64,000 nucleotides of DNA. Source: CAXBPY01 sp003455275 (GTDB lineage Bacteria > Bacteroidota > Bacteroidia > Chitinophagales > UBA10324). Below are positions 36,484-44,155 of this stretch, piece after piece. The notes beneath the pieces were generated by a model. The model saw only the letters and a program-made list of their open reading frames with translations. It searched no databases and had not been told where the DNA came from. Within the stretch, counting starts at the first letter, position 1; each line of letters opens with the position of its first letter. The position numbers and the translations under genes are program-made. The DNA is taken from positions 13,029 to 77,028 of the forward strand of contig CAXBPY010000003.1 of the NCBI GenBank assembly GCA_963977675.1, read 5' to 3'.

Positions 36484-37449
36484 TTACCACACTTTATTTC
36501 CTTCTAAATAATTCAGCACATAATCCTTCACTCCATCTTGTAGTGAAGTGAACGGTTTTGAATAACCAATGCTTCTGAGCTTTTCCATTTTGGCTTCAGT
36601 GAAATACTGATACTTGTCGCGGATGTCAATTGGAATATCAATCCACTCAATCTGTTCAGGAATTTTGAGTGATGTGAAAATACTTTTTGCAAGATCAAGA
36701 AATGGACGCGCGGTTCCGCTGCCGAGATTGAAGATTCCGTTCTGTGCCTGTGTTTCAAAAAAGAACAGCAGCACATCAATCACATCTTTCACATACACGA
36801 AGTCGCGCATTTGTTTTCCGTCTTCATATTCTTTTTTGTGCGAGCGGAAGAGCGAAATTTTTCCTTCCTTCTTAATCTGATTGTAGCCGTGCATCACCAC
36901 ACTTGCCATTCGGTTCTTGTGATATTCATTCGGACCATACACATTAAAAAATTTCAGTCCGCACCAAAACGGAGGAAAATTATTTTGCTGCAACACCCAC
37001 TTGTCGAATTCATTTTTTGAAACTCCGTAAGGATTGAGCGGCTGCAATTGCGGAATCAAAAGTTCGCTGTCGCTGTAACCAAATTCTCCGTTGCCGTAAG
37101 TTGCTGCGCTCGATGCATACACAAGCGGGATTTCATATTTCACACAGCGCTTAAAAATTTCTTTTGAGTATTCAAGATTCAAATCATTGAGCACGCTCAT
37201 GTTAAACTCTGCTGTATTCGTGCGCGCGCCGAGATGAAAAACAAATTCAATGGAATCGTGCTGCAAATCGAACCAGTCAATAAAATCATTGCGATGAATT
37301 GTGTTCAGGAATTTTTTTGTTTCATAATTCCGTTTCTTCATTGTTGAAGAAAAATCATCAACCAACCCAAGATTGTGATAACCTTCATCATTCAATCCGC
37401 GCACTAAACATGAACCAATAAATCCTGCAGCACCGGTTACAATAATCAT
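36484..37449 (-). CDS. hldD: ADP-glyceromanno-heptose 6-epimerase (HldD/RfaD)
   Basis: A 321-residue extended SDR. It starts MIIVTGAAGFIGSCLVRGL (Rossmann GxxGxxG); the 24 upstream codons in frame are read from a word-repeat tract and are excluded. HldD signatures are FVFHLGARTNTAE, YASSAATYGNGEF (catalytic Ser/Thr and Tyr region), LNPYGVSKNEFDKWV (Tyr-x3-Lys) and CGLKFFNVYGPNEYHKNRMASVV. It inverts C6 of NDP-D,D-heptose to L,D-heptose for LPS or other glycans. It lies about 6 kb from the hddA/gmhA/hddC/gmhB set, on the other strand. Confidence 0.92.
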   Translation of the reverse strand: MIIVTGAAGFIGSCLVRGLNDEGYHNLGLVDDFSSTMKKRNYETKKFLNTIHRNDFIDWFDLQHDSIEFVFHLGARTNTAEFNMSVLNDLNLEYSKEIFKRCVKYEIPLVYASSAATYGNGEFGYSDSELLIPQLQPLNPYGVSKNEFDKWVLQQNNFPPFWCGLKFFNVYGPNEYHKNRMASVVMHGYNQIKKEGKISLFRSHKKEYEDGKQMRDFVYVKDVIDVLLFFFETQAQNGIFNLGSGTARPFLDLAKSIFTSLKIPEQIEWIDIPIDIRDKYQYFTEAKMEKLRSIGYSKPFTSLQDGVKDYVLNYLEGNKVW

Positions 37450-37533
37450 GGCGACAATACTAAAGACGGGAAACCGAAGATTGAACACGGTCTTTGGTCT
37501 TCTGTCTTCTGCCTCATTCACTACTTTCGCCGC

Positions 37534-38043
37534 ATGAAAACACCTGCTGATTCACTTACTGTAATGACTGAACTTGTTCATCCGAATCATACCAACATTC
37601 TTGGAAACCTTCACGGCGGGCAATTGCTTTACTGGATGGATATATGCTCAGCCATTGCTGCAACCAAGCACACACACAAAACTGTGGTGACCGCATCGGT
37701 TGACAATGTTTCTTTTCAAAACCCGATTCGCCTTGCAGACCTTGTAACGATTCATTCTAAAGTTGTCCGCTGTTTTAAAACGAGTATGGAAGTTCATATT
37801 GAAGTTTTTGCTGAGAACATGCCCGAGCTCAGAAAAATAAAAACCCACGAAGCTTATTACACTTTTGTTGCGCTCGATAAGGATGGCAAGCCCGTGGAAG
37901 TTGAACCGGTTGAGCCTCAAACACTCGAAGAACGCCAGCTTTTTGATGGAGCGCTTCGCCGCCGTCAACTGAGACTGATTCTATCAGGCAGAATGAAAGT
38001 TGATGATGCTACTGAGTTGAAAGCACTTTTTATCAAGCATTAA
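37534..38043 (+). CDS. Acyl-CoA thioesterase (hotdog, YciA-like)
   Basis: A 169-residue hotdog-fold thioesterase. The motif HPNHTNILGNLHGGQLLYWMDICSAIAA holds the catalytic Asp-containing helix of YciA/BACH family members. The second strand has VTASVDNVSFQNPIRLADLVTIHSKVV. It cleaves acyl-CoA. Start is ATG 37534, divergent from hldD, whose upstream tract contains a GTCTTT-type word repeat. Confidence 0.9.
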   Translation: MKTPADSLTVMTELVHPNHTNILGNLHGGQLLYWMDICSAIAATKHTHKTVVTASVDNVSFQNPIRLADLVTIHSKVVRCFKTSMEVHIEVFAENMPELRKIKTHEAYYTFVALDKDGKPVEVEPVEPQTLEERQLFDGALRRRQLRLILSGRMKVDDATELKALFIKH

Positions 38044-38070
38044 TATCTTACTTTATTCCATATATTTTTT

Positions 38071-38847
38071 TCAGGAACCTGATTTCATGGCAGCGGTTCT
38101 CATTTCTTCCGATAATTCTTTGCCAAGAAAATTATCAATCAGTTTATGAACGAGATAAATAACAGGAGTAAGAAATATTGCTGCAATGAATTTATAAGTG
38201 TAGTTGAAAAGGCAAACGCTTAACACTAATGTCAAACTCCAGTTATTGCCGATATAAAATGCAATAAACAAAACAATAAAGCTGTCAATTAACTGTGACA
38301 CGACTGTGCTTCCGGTTGCGCGTAACCACATTTTCTTATCTCCGGTTTTCTTTTTTATATAGTGAAAAATGGATACATCTACTACCTGGCTCACCAGGAA
38401 AGCTGAGAGTGAACCAAAGATGATCCACATTCCCTGGCCAAAGATTGAATTGAATGCCGCAGTCATATCAGGAACACCTTTACTTAAGTTTGATTGAGGC
38501 CACCAATCAGCAGGAGTAAGGCTCATGGCAAAATAGAACATGATGAATGCATAACTGATTAATGCCACAGCGATGTATGAGATTCTTCGAACACCCTTTG
38601 CACCGAAATATTCATTGATAATATCGGTCATCACAAATTCAAGCGGCCACAGGAGAACTCCGCAGGTCAGGCTGAATGAAATTCCTTTTTCTCCAAACAC
38701 AGTCATGTTTAATGGAAGAAACCCAAGCGTTCGCTCGAGAGAAAATATTTTCACCCCAATACACTCGGCTATTAGAGCGTTTGCAACAAAGAATGAACTG
38801 AGTATTAAAAAAAGTTTGGTGCTTTTCTGCTGAATGGAAATGTGCAT
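38071..38847 (-). CDS. Queuosine precursor transporter (YhhQ/VUT family)
   Basis: A 258-residue membrane protein with about six helices. The family pattern runs from FFVANALIAECIGVKIF through GVLLWPLEFVMTDIINEYFGAKGVRR to SQVVDVSIFHYIKKKTGDKKMWLRATGSTVVSQLIDS. It imports queuine or preQ0/preQ1 for tRNA modification. A 24-base direct repeat spans the region of its start codon (38794-38817 and 38855-38878). No queuosine synthesis gene is nearby. Confidence 0.92.
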   Translation of the reverse strand: MHISIQQKSTKLFLILSSFFVANALIAECIGVKIFSLERTLGFLPLNMTVFGEKGISFSLTCGVLLWPLEFVMTDIINEYFGAKGVRRISYIAVALISYAFIMFYFAMSLTPADWWPQSNLSKGVPDMTAAFNSIFGQGMWIIFGSLSAFLVSQVVDVSIFHYIKKKTGDKKMWLRATGSTVVSQLIDSFIVLFIAFYIGNNWSLTLVLSVCLFNYTYKFIAAIFLTPVIYLVHKLIDNFLGKELSEEMRTAAMKSGS

Positions 38848-38878
38848 GGCGGATTGAACTGAGTATTAAAAAAAGTTT
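38794..38878. repeat. 24-bp exact direct repeat flanking the transporter start
   Basis: The units at 38794-38817 and 38855-38878 are identical over 24 bases and lie 61 bases apart. The first is inside the coding region (codons for KLFLILSSF); the second is in the 5' untranslated region. As 61 is not a multiple of 3, the copies are out of frame with each other. Confidence 0.9.
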
Positions 38879-38954
38879 TGCGAAGAAAACAAAAATCCTG
38901 ATTCGAATTGTGTCATCTGATTCTATACATTCACCCACCCAAAAAAATCATACG

Positions 38955-40220
38955 ATGAAAAAGTTCTTTCTGCACACACTCTCTCTGTTCACTTTTGTTT
39001 TACTGTTGATCAATTTCAACTCTCATGCGCAGCAACCTCATGACAAGGCAATATATAAAGACTATAAACCAGGATATTATCAAAATACGATTATGCGCGG
39101 TATTAATGATGAAGCCGAAAAGAAAGAACCACCTAAAACTCAAAAATATTTTAAGATGGATGCTACCGGTTTGGATGTGCCAACTTCTCCATCACAATTT
39201 AAAACAGTATGGCGTAATAATCCAATCTCGCAAGGTAATACCGGAACATGCTGGAGTTTTTCCACTACCTCATATTACGAGACTGAAATCAATAGGCTCA
39301 CTGGTCAAAACATAATGCTTTCACAGCTCTTTACTGTGTATTGGGAATATGTAGACAAAGCAAAAGGATTTGTCGAGACCCGTGGTGAAAGCAATTTTGA
39401 TGAAGGAAGTGAAGCAAATGCAGTAAAAAGAATTTACCGCGAATATGGATGTGTTCCTTATTCTGATTTTCCGGGATATGCTGGTGACATAAAAATATAT
39501 AACCACTCCAGGATGGTGGCTGAAATGAAAAATTACCTGGCAAGCGTTAAGACAAACAATGCATGGAATGAAGACGAGGTAATCAGTACCATTAAGTCTA
39601 TTCTTAATCATTACATAGGAACACCACCTGCAGTTGTGATGTGGAATAAGAAAAGTTATTCACCAAAAGATTTTCTTTTACAAGTATGCAAGCTGAATAT
39701 GGATGATTATGTAGATGTGATTTCACTCATGGAAAAACCATATTATACCCAAATGGAATACAAAGTGCCGGACAATTGGTGGCATGACAGCTCGTATTAC
39801 AATGTTCCGCTTGATACATTTATGTCTTTGATTAAAAAAACCATTCGCGCGGGCTACAGCATTACAATAGGTGGCGATGTGAGCGAACCGGGTTTCAATA
39901 TGAATAATGTATGCATGGTTCCGAGCTGGGATATTCCCTCAGACTATATCGATGAAAATGCCCGTCAGTTTCGGTTTAACAACGGAACAACAACTGATGA
40001 TCATGGAATGCATCTGGTTGGTTATATGGAAAAAAATGGAAAGGATTGGTATTTGATAAAAGATTCAGGCGCCGGCTCGCGAAATGTGGGAGAGGGCAAC
40101 GAAAGTTTCGGTTATTATTATTTCAGCGAAGATTATGTAAAACTGAAAATTGTCGACATCACTATTCATAAAGATATGTTTGAATCATTAATGTCGAGAT
40201 TCAGCACGCATAGAAGCTGA
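38955..40220 (+). CDS. C1B (bleomycin hydrolase-like) cysteine peptidase, secreted
   Basis: A 421-residue papain-family peptidase with a signal peptide (LHTLSLFTFVLLLINFNSHAQ), so it is periplasmic or exported. The catalytic region is NPISQGNTGTCWSFSTTSYYETEINR (Gln oxyanion hole, Cys nucleophile), and the His is in DDHGMHLVGYM. The third catalytic position, normally Asn in NSWG, reads KDSGAGSRN, so Asp replaces Asn. This KDSG variant recurs in secreted Bacteroidota C1B proteins. It probably trims peptides in the periplasm. The start is chosen for the signal peptide. Confidence 0.88.
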   Translation: MKKFFLHTLSLFTFVLLLINFNSHAQQPHDKAIYKDYKPGYYQNTIMRGINDEAEKKEPPKTQKYFKMDATGLDVPTSPSQFKTVWRNNPISQGNTGTCWSFSTTSYYETEINRLTGQNIMLSQLFTVYWEYVDKAKGFVETRGESNFDEGSEANAVKRIYREYGCVPYSDFPGYAGDIKIYNHSRMVAEMKNYLASVKTNNAWNEDEVISTIKSILNHYIGTPPAVVMWNKKSYSPKDFLLQVCKLNMDDYVDVISLMEKPYYTQMEYKVPDNWWHDSSYYNVPLDTFMSLIKKTIRAGYSITIGGDVSEPGFNMNNVCMVPSWDIPSDYIDENARQFRFNNGTTTDDHGMHLVGYMEKNGKDWYLIKDSGAGSRNVGEGNESFGYYYFSEDYVKLKIVDITIHKDMFESLMSRFSTHRS

Positions 40221-40232
40221 AATAAAATAAAA

Positions 40233-40259
40233 CAGCCATCCTGTTTTTCAGGATGGCTG
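40233..40259 (-). terminator. Terminator of ahcY
   Basis: An 11-bp perfect stem (CAGCCATCCTG / CAGGATGGCTG) with a 5-base loop is followed on the minus strand by TTTTATTTTATT, just past the ahcY stop. It may also catch transcripts from the convergent peptidase gene. Confidence 0.8.
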
Positions 40260-40278
40260 CAACTTTTGAAATAAAATT

Positions 40279-41601
40279 TTAGTATCTGTAATAATCAGGT
40301 TTGAATGGACCCTGAGCAGCTATGCCAAGGTAATCTGATTGTTCTTTTGAAAGAGTATCGAGTTCAACACCAATTTTAGCCAAATGGAGTCGGGCAACTT
40401 TTTCATCAAGATGCTTGGGCAAGGTGTAAACTTTGTTTTCGTAATTAGCAGAGTTGTTCCATAACTCAATTTGTGCAAGAGTTTGATTGCTGAATGAGTT
40501 GCTCATTACAAAAGAAGGGTGACCCATTGCGCAACCCAGGTTTACCAATCTTCCCTCGGCAAGAACTATAATGTCTTTTCCATTAATGGTGTATTTATCT
40601 ACCTGCGGCTTGATGGTATCCTTGGTGCTGCCATAGTTTTCATTGATCCAAGCCATATCAATTTCAATATCGAAATGACCAATGTTGCACACGATAGTTT
40701 TGTCCTTCATCAGTCTGAAATGAGTTTCGTTAATCACACCCTTGCAACCTGTGGCAGTCGCTACAATGTCAGCTTCTTTTACTGCATCACTCATTTTCTT
40801 TACTTCATATCCATCCATTGCGGCCTGCAATGCACAAATAGGATCAATTTCAGTAACGATAACTCGTGCACCAGCGCCGCTCAAAGATTCAGCAGATCCT
40901 TTTCCCACATCACCGTAACCTGCAACAACGGCAACCTTGCCTGCAATCATTACATCAGTTGCTCTGCGAATTGCATCAACTAGGCTTTCGCGACAACCAT
41001 ACTTGTTATCAAACTTCGATTTGGTCACACTGTCATTTACATTGATAGCTGGCATGTGAAGAGTTCCATTTTTCATACGGTCGTATAAGCGATGAACTCC
41101 GGTTGTTGTTTCTTCACTTAATCCTTTTATTCCGTTAATGAGTTCGGTATATACATCAAACACCATATTAGTGAGATCTCCGCCGTCGTCGAGTATCATA
41201 TTTAGCGGGCGATCATAGCTTCCGAAGAAAAGGGTTTGTTCAATACACCAGTTGAAATCCGCTTCATTCTGTCCTTTCCATGCAAAAACAGGAACACCGC
41301 CAGCTGCAACAGCAGCAGCTGCATGATCTTGGGTAGAAAAAATATTGCATGAGCTCCAGCGAACTTCTGCTCCAAGGTCAACTAATGTTTCAATCAGTAC
41401 TGCAGTTTGTATTGTCATATGAAGGCAACCGGCAATGCGTGCACCTTTCAAAGGTTGTTTGCCTTTATATTCCTGACGAATTGCCATCAGTCCGGGCATT
41501 TCTGCTTCTGCCAGTTTTATTTCTTTTCTTCCCCACTCTGCGAGAGAAATATCTTTCACTTTGTAAGGCAACTTAATGTCAATTACACTCTTTGTTGTCA
41601 T
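40279..41601 (-). CDS. ahcY: Adenosylhomocysteinase
   Basis: A 440-residue enzyme. The NAD-binding GYGDVGKG is at 228-235, and the substrate region is in HMTIQTAVLIETLVDLGAEVRW plus SVTKSKFDNKYGCRESLVDAI. The C-terminus KPDYYRY, which completes the partner subunit's NAD site, is present. It hydrolyses S-adenosylhomocysteine to adenosine and homocysteine, keeping methyltransferases active. The promoter TATATTTG lies 27 bases upstream, with a palindrome (CAGAACATTGTTCTG) just beyond. Confidence 0.97.
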   Translation of the reverse strand: MTTKSVIDIKLPYKVKDISLAEWGRKEIKLAEAEMPGLMAIRQEYKGKQPLKGARIAGCLHMTIQTAVLIETLVDLGAEVRWSSCNIFSTQDHAAAAVAAGGVPVFAWKGQNEADFNWCIEQTLFFGSYDRPLNMILDDGGDLTNMVFDVYTELINGIKGLSEETTTGVHRLYDRMKNGTLHMPAINVNDSVTKSKFDNKYGCRESLVDAIRRATDVMIAGKVAVVAGYGDVGKGSAESLSGAGARVIVTEIDPICALQAAMDGYEVKKMSDAVKEADIVATATGCKGVINETHFRLMKDKTIVCNIGHFDIEIDMAWINENYGSTKDTIKPQVDKYTINGKDIIVLAEGRLVNLGCAMGHPSFVMSNSFSNQTLAQIELWNNSANYENKVYTLPKHLDEKVARLHLAKIGVELDTLSKEQSDYLGIAAQGPFKPDYYRY

Positions 41602-41627
41602 GATTTGTTAAATGATTTTTTGGAGGG

Positions 41628-41658
41628 CAAATATAGTTTTCTTCAGAACATTGTTCTG
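41628..41658 (-). promoter_or_regulatory. ahcY promoter (TATATTTG) with upstream palindrome
   Basis: A minus-strand TAnnTTTG octamer (41628-41635) precedes the ahcY start by 27 bases. A 15-base palindrome, CAGAACA-T-TGTTCTG (41644-41658), covers the region where the -33 box should be. The promoter is well supported; an operator role for the palindrome is inference. Confidence 0.55.
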
Positions 41659-41716
41659 TTTGCAGAATAGCTTTGAAGACAGGAATTTGCTAACCGATTG
41701 TTTTCTGATTCTAGAA

Positions 41717-43171
41717 CTATTTACTGTATTTGATGGTGACTAATGCATCATTTACCCAAACACTATCATCGGTATAAACCTTTAACTTGTAATCACCTGC
41801 AGTGTAAAAAGTGTATTTGATATAGGTTGCTTTTCCTTCGGGGTCTATTGTATAATATTTAGTTTCATAAAGATCATCATAATCGCTTCCTTTTTTACGG
41901 TAAACTTTCAGCGTGAGTCCATCGGTTTTAAATGGTTTGGTATTACTTACATGAATATACACATAGCTTCCGTTTGATTTATTAATGTAAAACTCATCGC
42001 CGGCATTGCTGCAATTATTGAGGTAATCAAGATCTGTGCACACTACCACCTTCGAATCCATAAAATAGAATGTACTGTTTGGATCGTTGTAATCGATATT
42101 GATATCGCTATTTTTAATTGTTACATATCCGCTGTTGATCCACACATCATCACCTGTATAGACATCTACAACATAATCTCCTGCTGATGAGAAAAAATAA
42201 TCAAAATAAGTAGCAACCAGTGTTGATTTGATTGTGTAGTCTTTTGTTTCAATGTATTGATCATACTCGCCGCTTGAACCCTTTTTATAAAATTTTGCTT
42301 TGATATCAGTTACTCCGAGTTGAGTGGTGCCATTATCTACATACACAGTCACATTTCCTCCTGAACCTGTAATGTTAAAAACAGTGCTTTCATTTTTTGG
42401 GTAACCAAGGTCATCTACATCTTCGCAGAAAACAACCTTTGAACCAGAATAAATATCAGTTCCTGATGTATTGCTTCCATTATTTGAATTGTTGTTAGAC
42501 ACAACTGTGTTTCCGCCGTCTTCTTCAGGAAACTTGAGAGCGTTAATTGGATCCAGTATGTTCAGATTTTTTACACTCACTGCAAAATTTAAGTTCTGAC
42601 CATTCTCCAAATAATAAGTAACTACACCAAGAGCTTCACCCATCATATTCATCAGAGGGCTGCCGCTATTACCATGAGAAATTGGTGCGGTGATTTGAAT
42701 TGTCTCACCCATTTTTTCATCTTCACGAATCGAAGAAACAATTCCGTCAGCTACCGATTTTTCAAGTCCGAGCGGATTTCCGATAATGAAGATTTTTTCT
42801 CCTGCTTTCGGAGAGGTTGCATTCATTTTCAAGAAGGGAAATGTTTCGTTCAGTTCATTTTTTACTGTGAACTTAAGCAAATCACTTTCCTTACTCCAGC
42901 CCAAAACATTTTCTACGAGATAAGTTTTATTATCTGAAGTTTTAATTTTTGCTTTTGCTGCACCTTGAAATACATGGTAATTGCTAAGCGCAGTGCCAGT
43001 TGATGAAATAAAAAAACCAGTGCCTACAGCATATTCATTTCCTGAAGCATCATAAGTAGTGATTTTAAAAATTGCAGGCGAGCATTTGTCAATTAATGCA
43101 GTTAGATCACTCTGAGCAAAAGAATTGATAGTAGTAGCTAAAAAGAAAAGGAGAAAAAGTGTGCGTTTCAT
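41717..43171 (-). CDS. Secreted trypsin-like serine protease with two C-terminal beta-domain repeats
   Basis: A 484-residue exported protein (signal LLFFLATTINSFAQS). Residues about 25-215 are an S1C-type protease domain with a complete triad: His in LSNYHVFQGA, Asp in KESDLLKFTV, and Ser in ISHGNSGSPLMNMMG. A Ser/Asn-rich linker (about 220-245) leads to two ~115-residue copies of one beta domain (about 245-355 and 365-484). Each copy has the form KVxxCxDxDx ... VYVxNxx ... YKKGSxxYDxxxETKxYTI ... AGDYxxxVYTxDxVWxNxxxVTIK. There is no PDZ domain. The domain recurs in the adjacent upstream gene. Confidence 0.85.
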   Translation of the reverse strand: MKRTLFLLFFLATTINSFAQSDLTALIDKCSPAIFKITTYDASGNEYAVGTGFFISSTGTALSNYHVFQGAAKAKIKTSDNKTYLVENVLGWSKESDLLKFTVKNELNETFPFLKMNATSPKAGEKIFIIGNPLGLEKSVADGIVSSIREDEKMGETIQITAPISHGNSGSPLMNMMGEALGVVTYYLENGQNLNFAVSVKNLNILDPINALKFPEEDGGNTVVSNNNSNNGSNTSGTDIYSGSKVVFCEDVDDLGYPKNESTVFNITGSGGNVTVYVDNGTTQLGVTDIKAKFYKKGSSGEYDQYIETKDYTIKSTLVATYFDYFFSSAGDYVVDVYTGDDVWINSGYVTIKNSDINIDYNDPNSTFYFMDSKVVVCTDLDYLNNCSNAGDEFYINKSNGSYVYIHVSNTKPFKTDGLTLKVYRKKGSDYDDLYETKYYTIDPEGKATYIKYTFYTAGDYKLKVYTDDSVWVNDALVTIKYSK

Positions 43172-43203
43172 TTTATTTATGTTCTGTTTAAGATTTCAAA
43201 AAA

Positions 43204-44001
43204 TTATTTTTTAATTGTGAGGTAACCATCATTCACCCAAATGTTATCGCCGGTAACAACTGAAACAAGATAATTTCCATTTGATGCAAATGAATGTGAG
43301 AAAGTATAACTCTCGGCTTCCGGGTCGACAGAATATGTTTCCTTAAAGACAAGTTTATCGTAGTTCTTGCCTTTCTTTTTATAAATATAAATTATTAAAA
43401 AATTGTGCTTGAATTTTTTAGGTCCGTTTGTTACAAAAACATTCACCGTTTCGCCAGTATTAAATTCGTTCTTAGAGATCGGAAGGCCGGCATCATCAAA
43501 TTGGGAACAGAATTCAACTTTCGAATCCATAAAATAAAATGTACTGCTTGGGTCGGAGTAATTGCTACTTGGGTAAGATGTGTCTTCAGAATAAAGAAAT
43601 GAATTCTCAATTGCGTCATCTTCATTAACATCAATCAATACAGAATCGGAGGCAAGTAATTGTTGATTACTGTAAACAGATAACAAATATTTTCCATCTC
43701 GAAACCAGGTAACATCGGTGATATAGTAACCTGATGAATTATCTTTTGTTAAAGAATAGGCTTCAGTTGGGCTATATGTATTATCATCTTGCTTTTCGCT
43801 GATTGAGAGCATTAGGTTTCCATCAGAAGATCCGCGGTAGGCGATCAAATTGCAAGCTGAAAAATTTTCGAAATGAAATTCAGATTTATTGTCAATTGGA
43901 ATTCCATTTTCGCGCAACCCATTGCATACATAAATGTTCTGTCCATAACTTATTGCAGAACCAAGCAAAAAAAATATTGATAATGTAGAGAGTTTAACCA
44001 T
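43204..44001 (-). CDS. Secreted protein of two beta-domain repeats, paralogous to the protease C-terminus
   Basis: A 265-residue exported protein (signal LSIFFLLGSAISYG). It lacks a catalytic domain. Residues about 150-265 are clearly homologous to the protease repeats: DPSSTFYFMDSKVEFC matches DPNSTFYFMDSKVVVC, and both end in VWVND..(V/L)TIK. Residues about 20-130 look like a second, strongly diverged copy (IYVCNGLRENGIPID ... DGKYLLSVYSNQQLL). Nucleotides are nearly identical over about 30 bases (42054-42084 and 43522-43556), implying recent duplication. It starts 14 bases downstream of a TATATTTG element. The stop precedes the protease ATG by 32 bases, so the two genes form an operon. Confidence 0.82.
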   Translation of the reverse strand: MVKLSTLSIFFLLGSAISYGQNIYVCNGLRENGIPIDNKSEFHFENFSACNLIAYRGSSDGNLMLSISEKQDDNTYSPTEAYSLTKDNSSGYYITDVTWFRDGKYLLSVYSNQQLLASDSVLIDVNEDDAIENSFLYSEDTSYPSSNYSDPSSTFYFMDSKVEFCSQFDDAGLPISKNEFNTGETVNVFVTNGPKKFKHNFLIIYIYKKKGKNYDKLVFKETYSVDPEAESYTFSHSFASNGNYLVSVVTGDNIWVNDGYLTIKK

Positions 44002-44014
44002 ATATCGAATGGCT

Positions 44015-44022
44015 CAAATATA
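44015..44022 (-). promoter_or_regulatory. Bacteroidota -7 element (TATATTTG)
   Basis: A minus-strand TAnnTTTG lies only 14 bases upstream of the ATG at 44001, so the transcript would have a leader of just a few bases. It likely drives the two-gene beta-domain/protease operon. Confidence 0.5.
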
Positions 44023-44155
44023 GGATGAGAAAAAAATTACTGAGAAGGTGCTGAAGAATTATTTACTTACATTTTGTTTAAATTTTTTTTAAATAATAAA
44101 TTGAATTTGATTTTCTCTTTTCCGTCTTCAGCAGGGTTACATTATTCTTACACCA

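Noticed and set aside
37450..37521. A 24-codon N-terminal extension of the HldD gene
   Set aside because: The extension is read from a GTCTTT word repeat; the SDR fold begins at MIIVTGAAGF.
38848..38954. A preQ1 riboswitch before the queuosine transporter
   Set aside because: I find no preQ1-I or -II consensus in the leader; only the 24-base repeat is seen.
41602..41680. A SAH riboswitch before ahcY
   Set aside because: The leader is only tens of bases long and lacks the SAH consensus; a promoter and palindrome explain it better.
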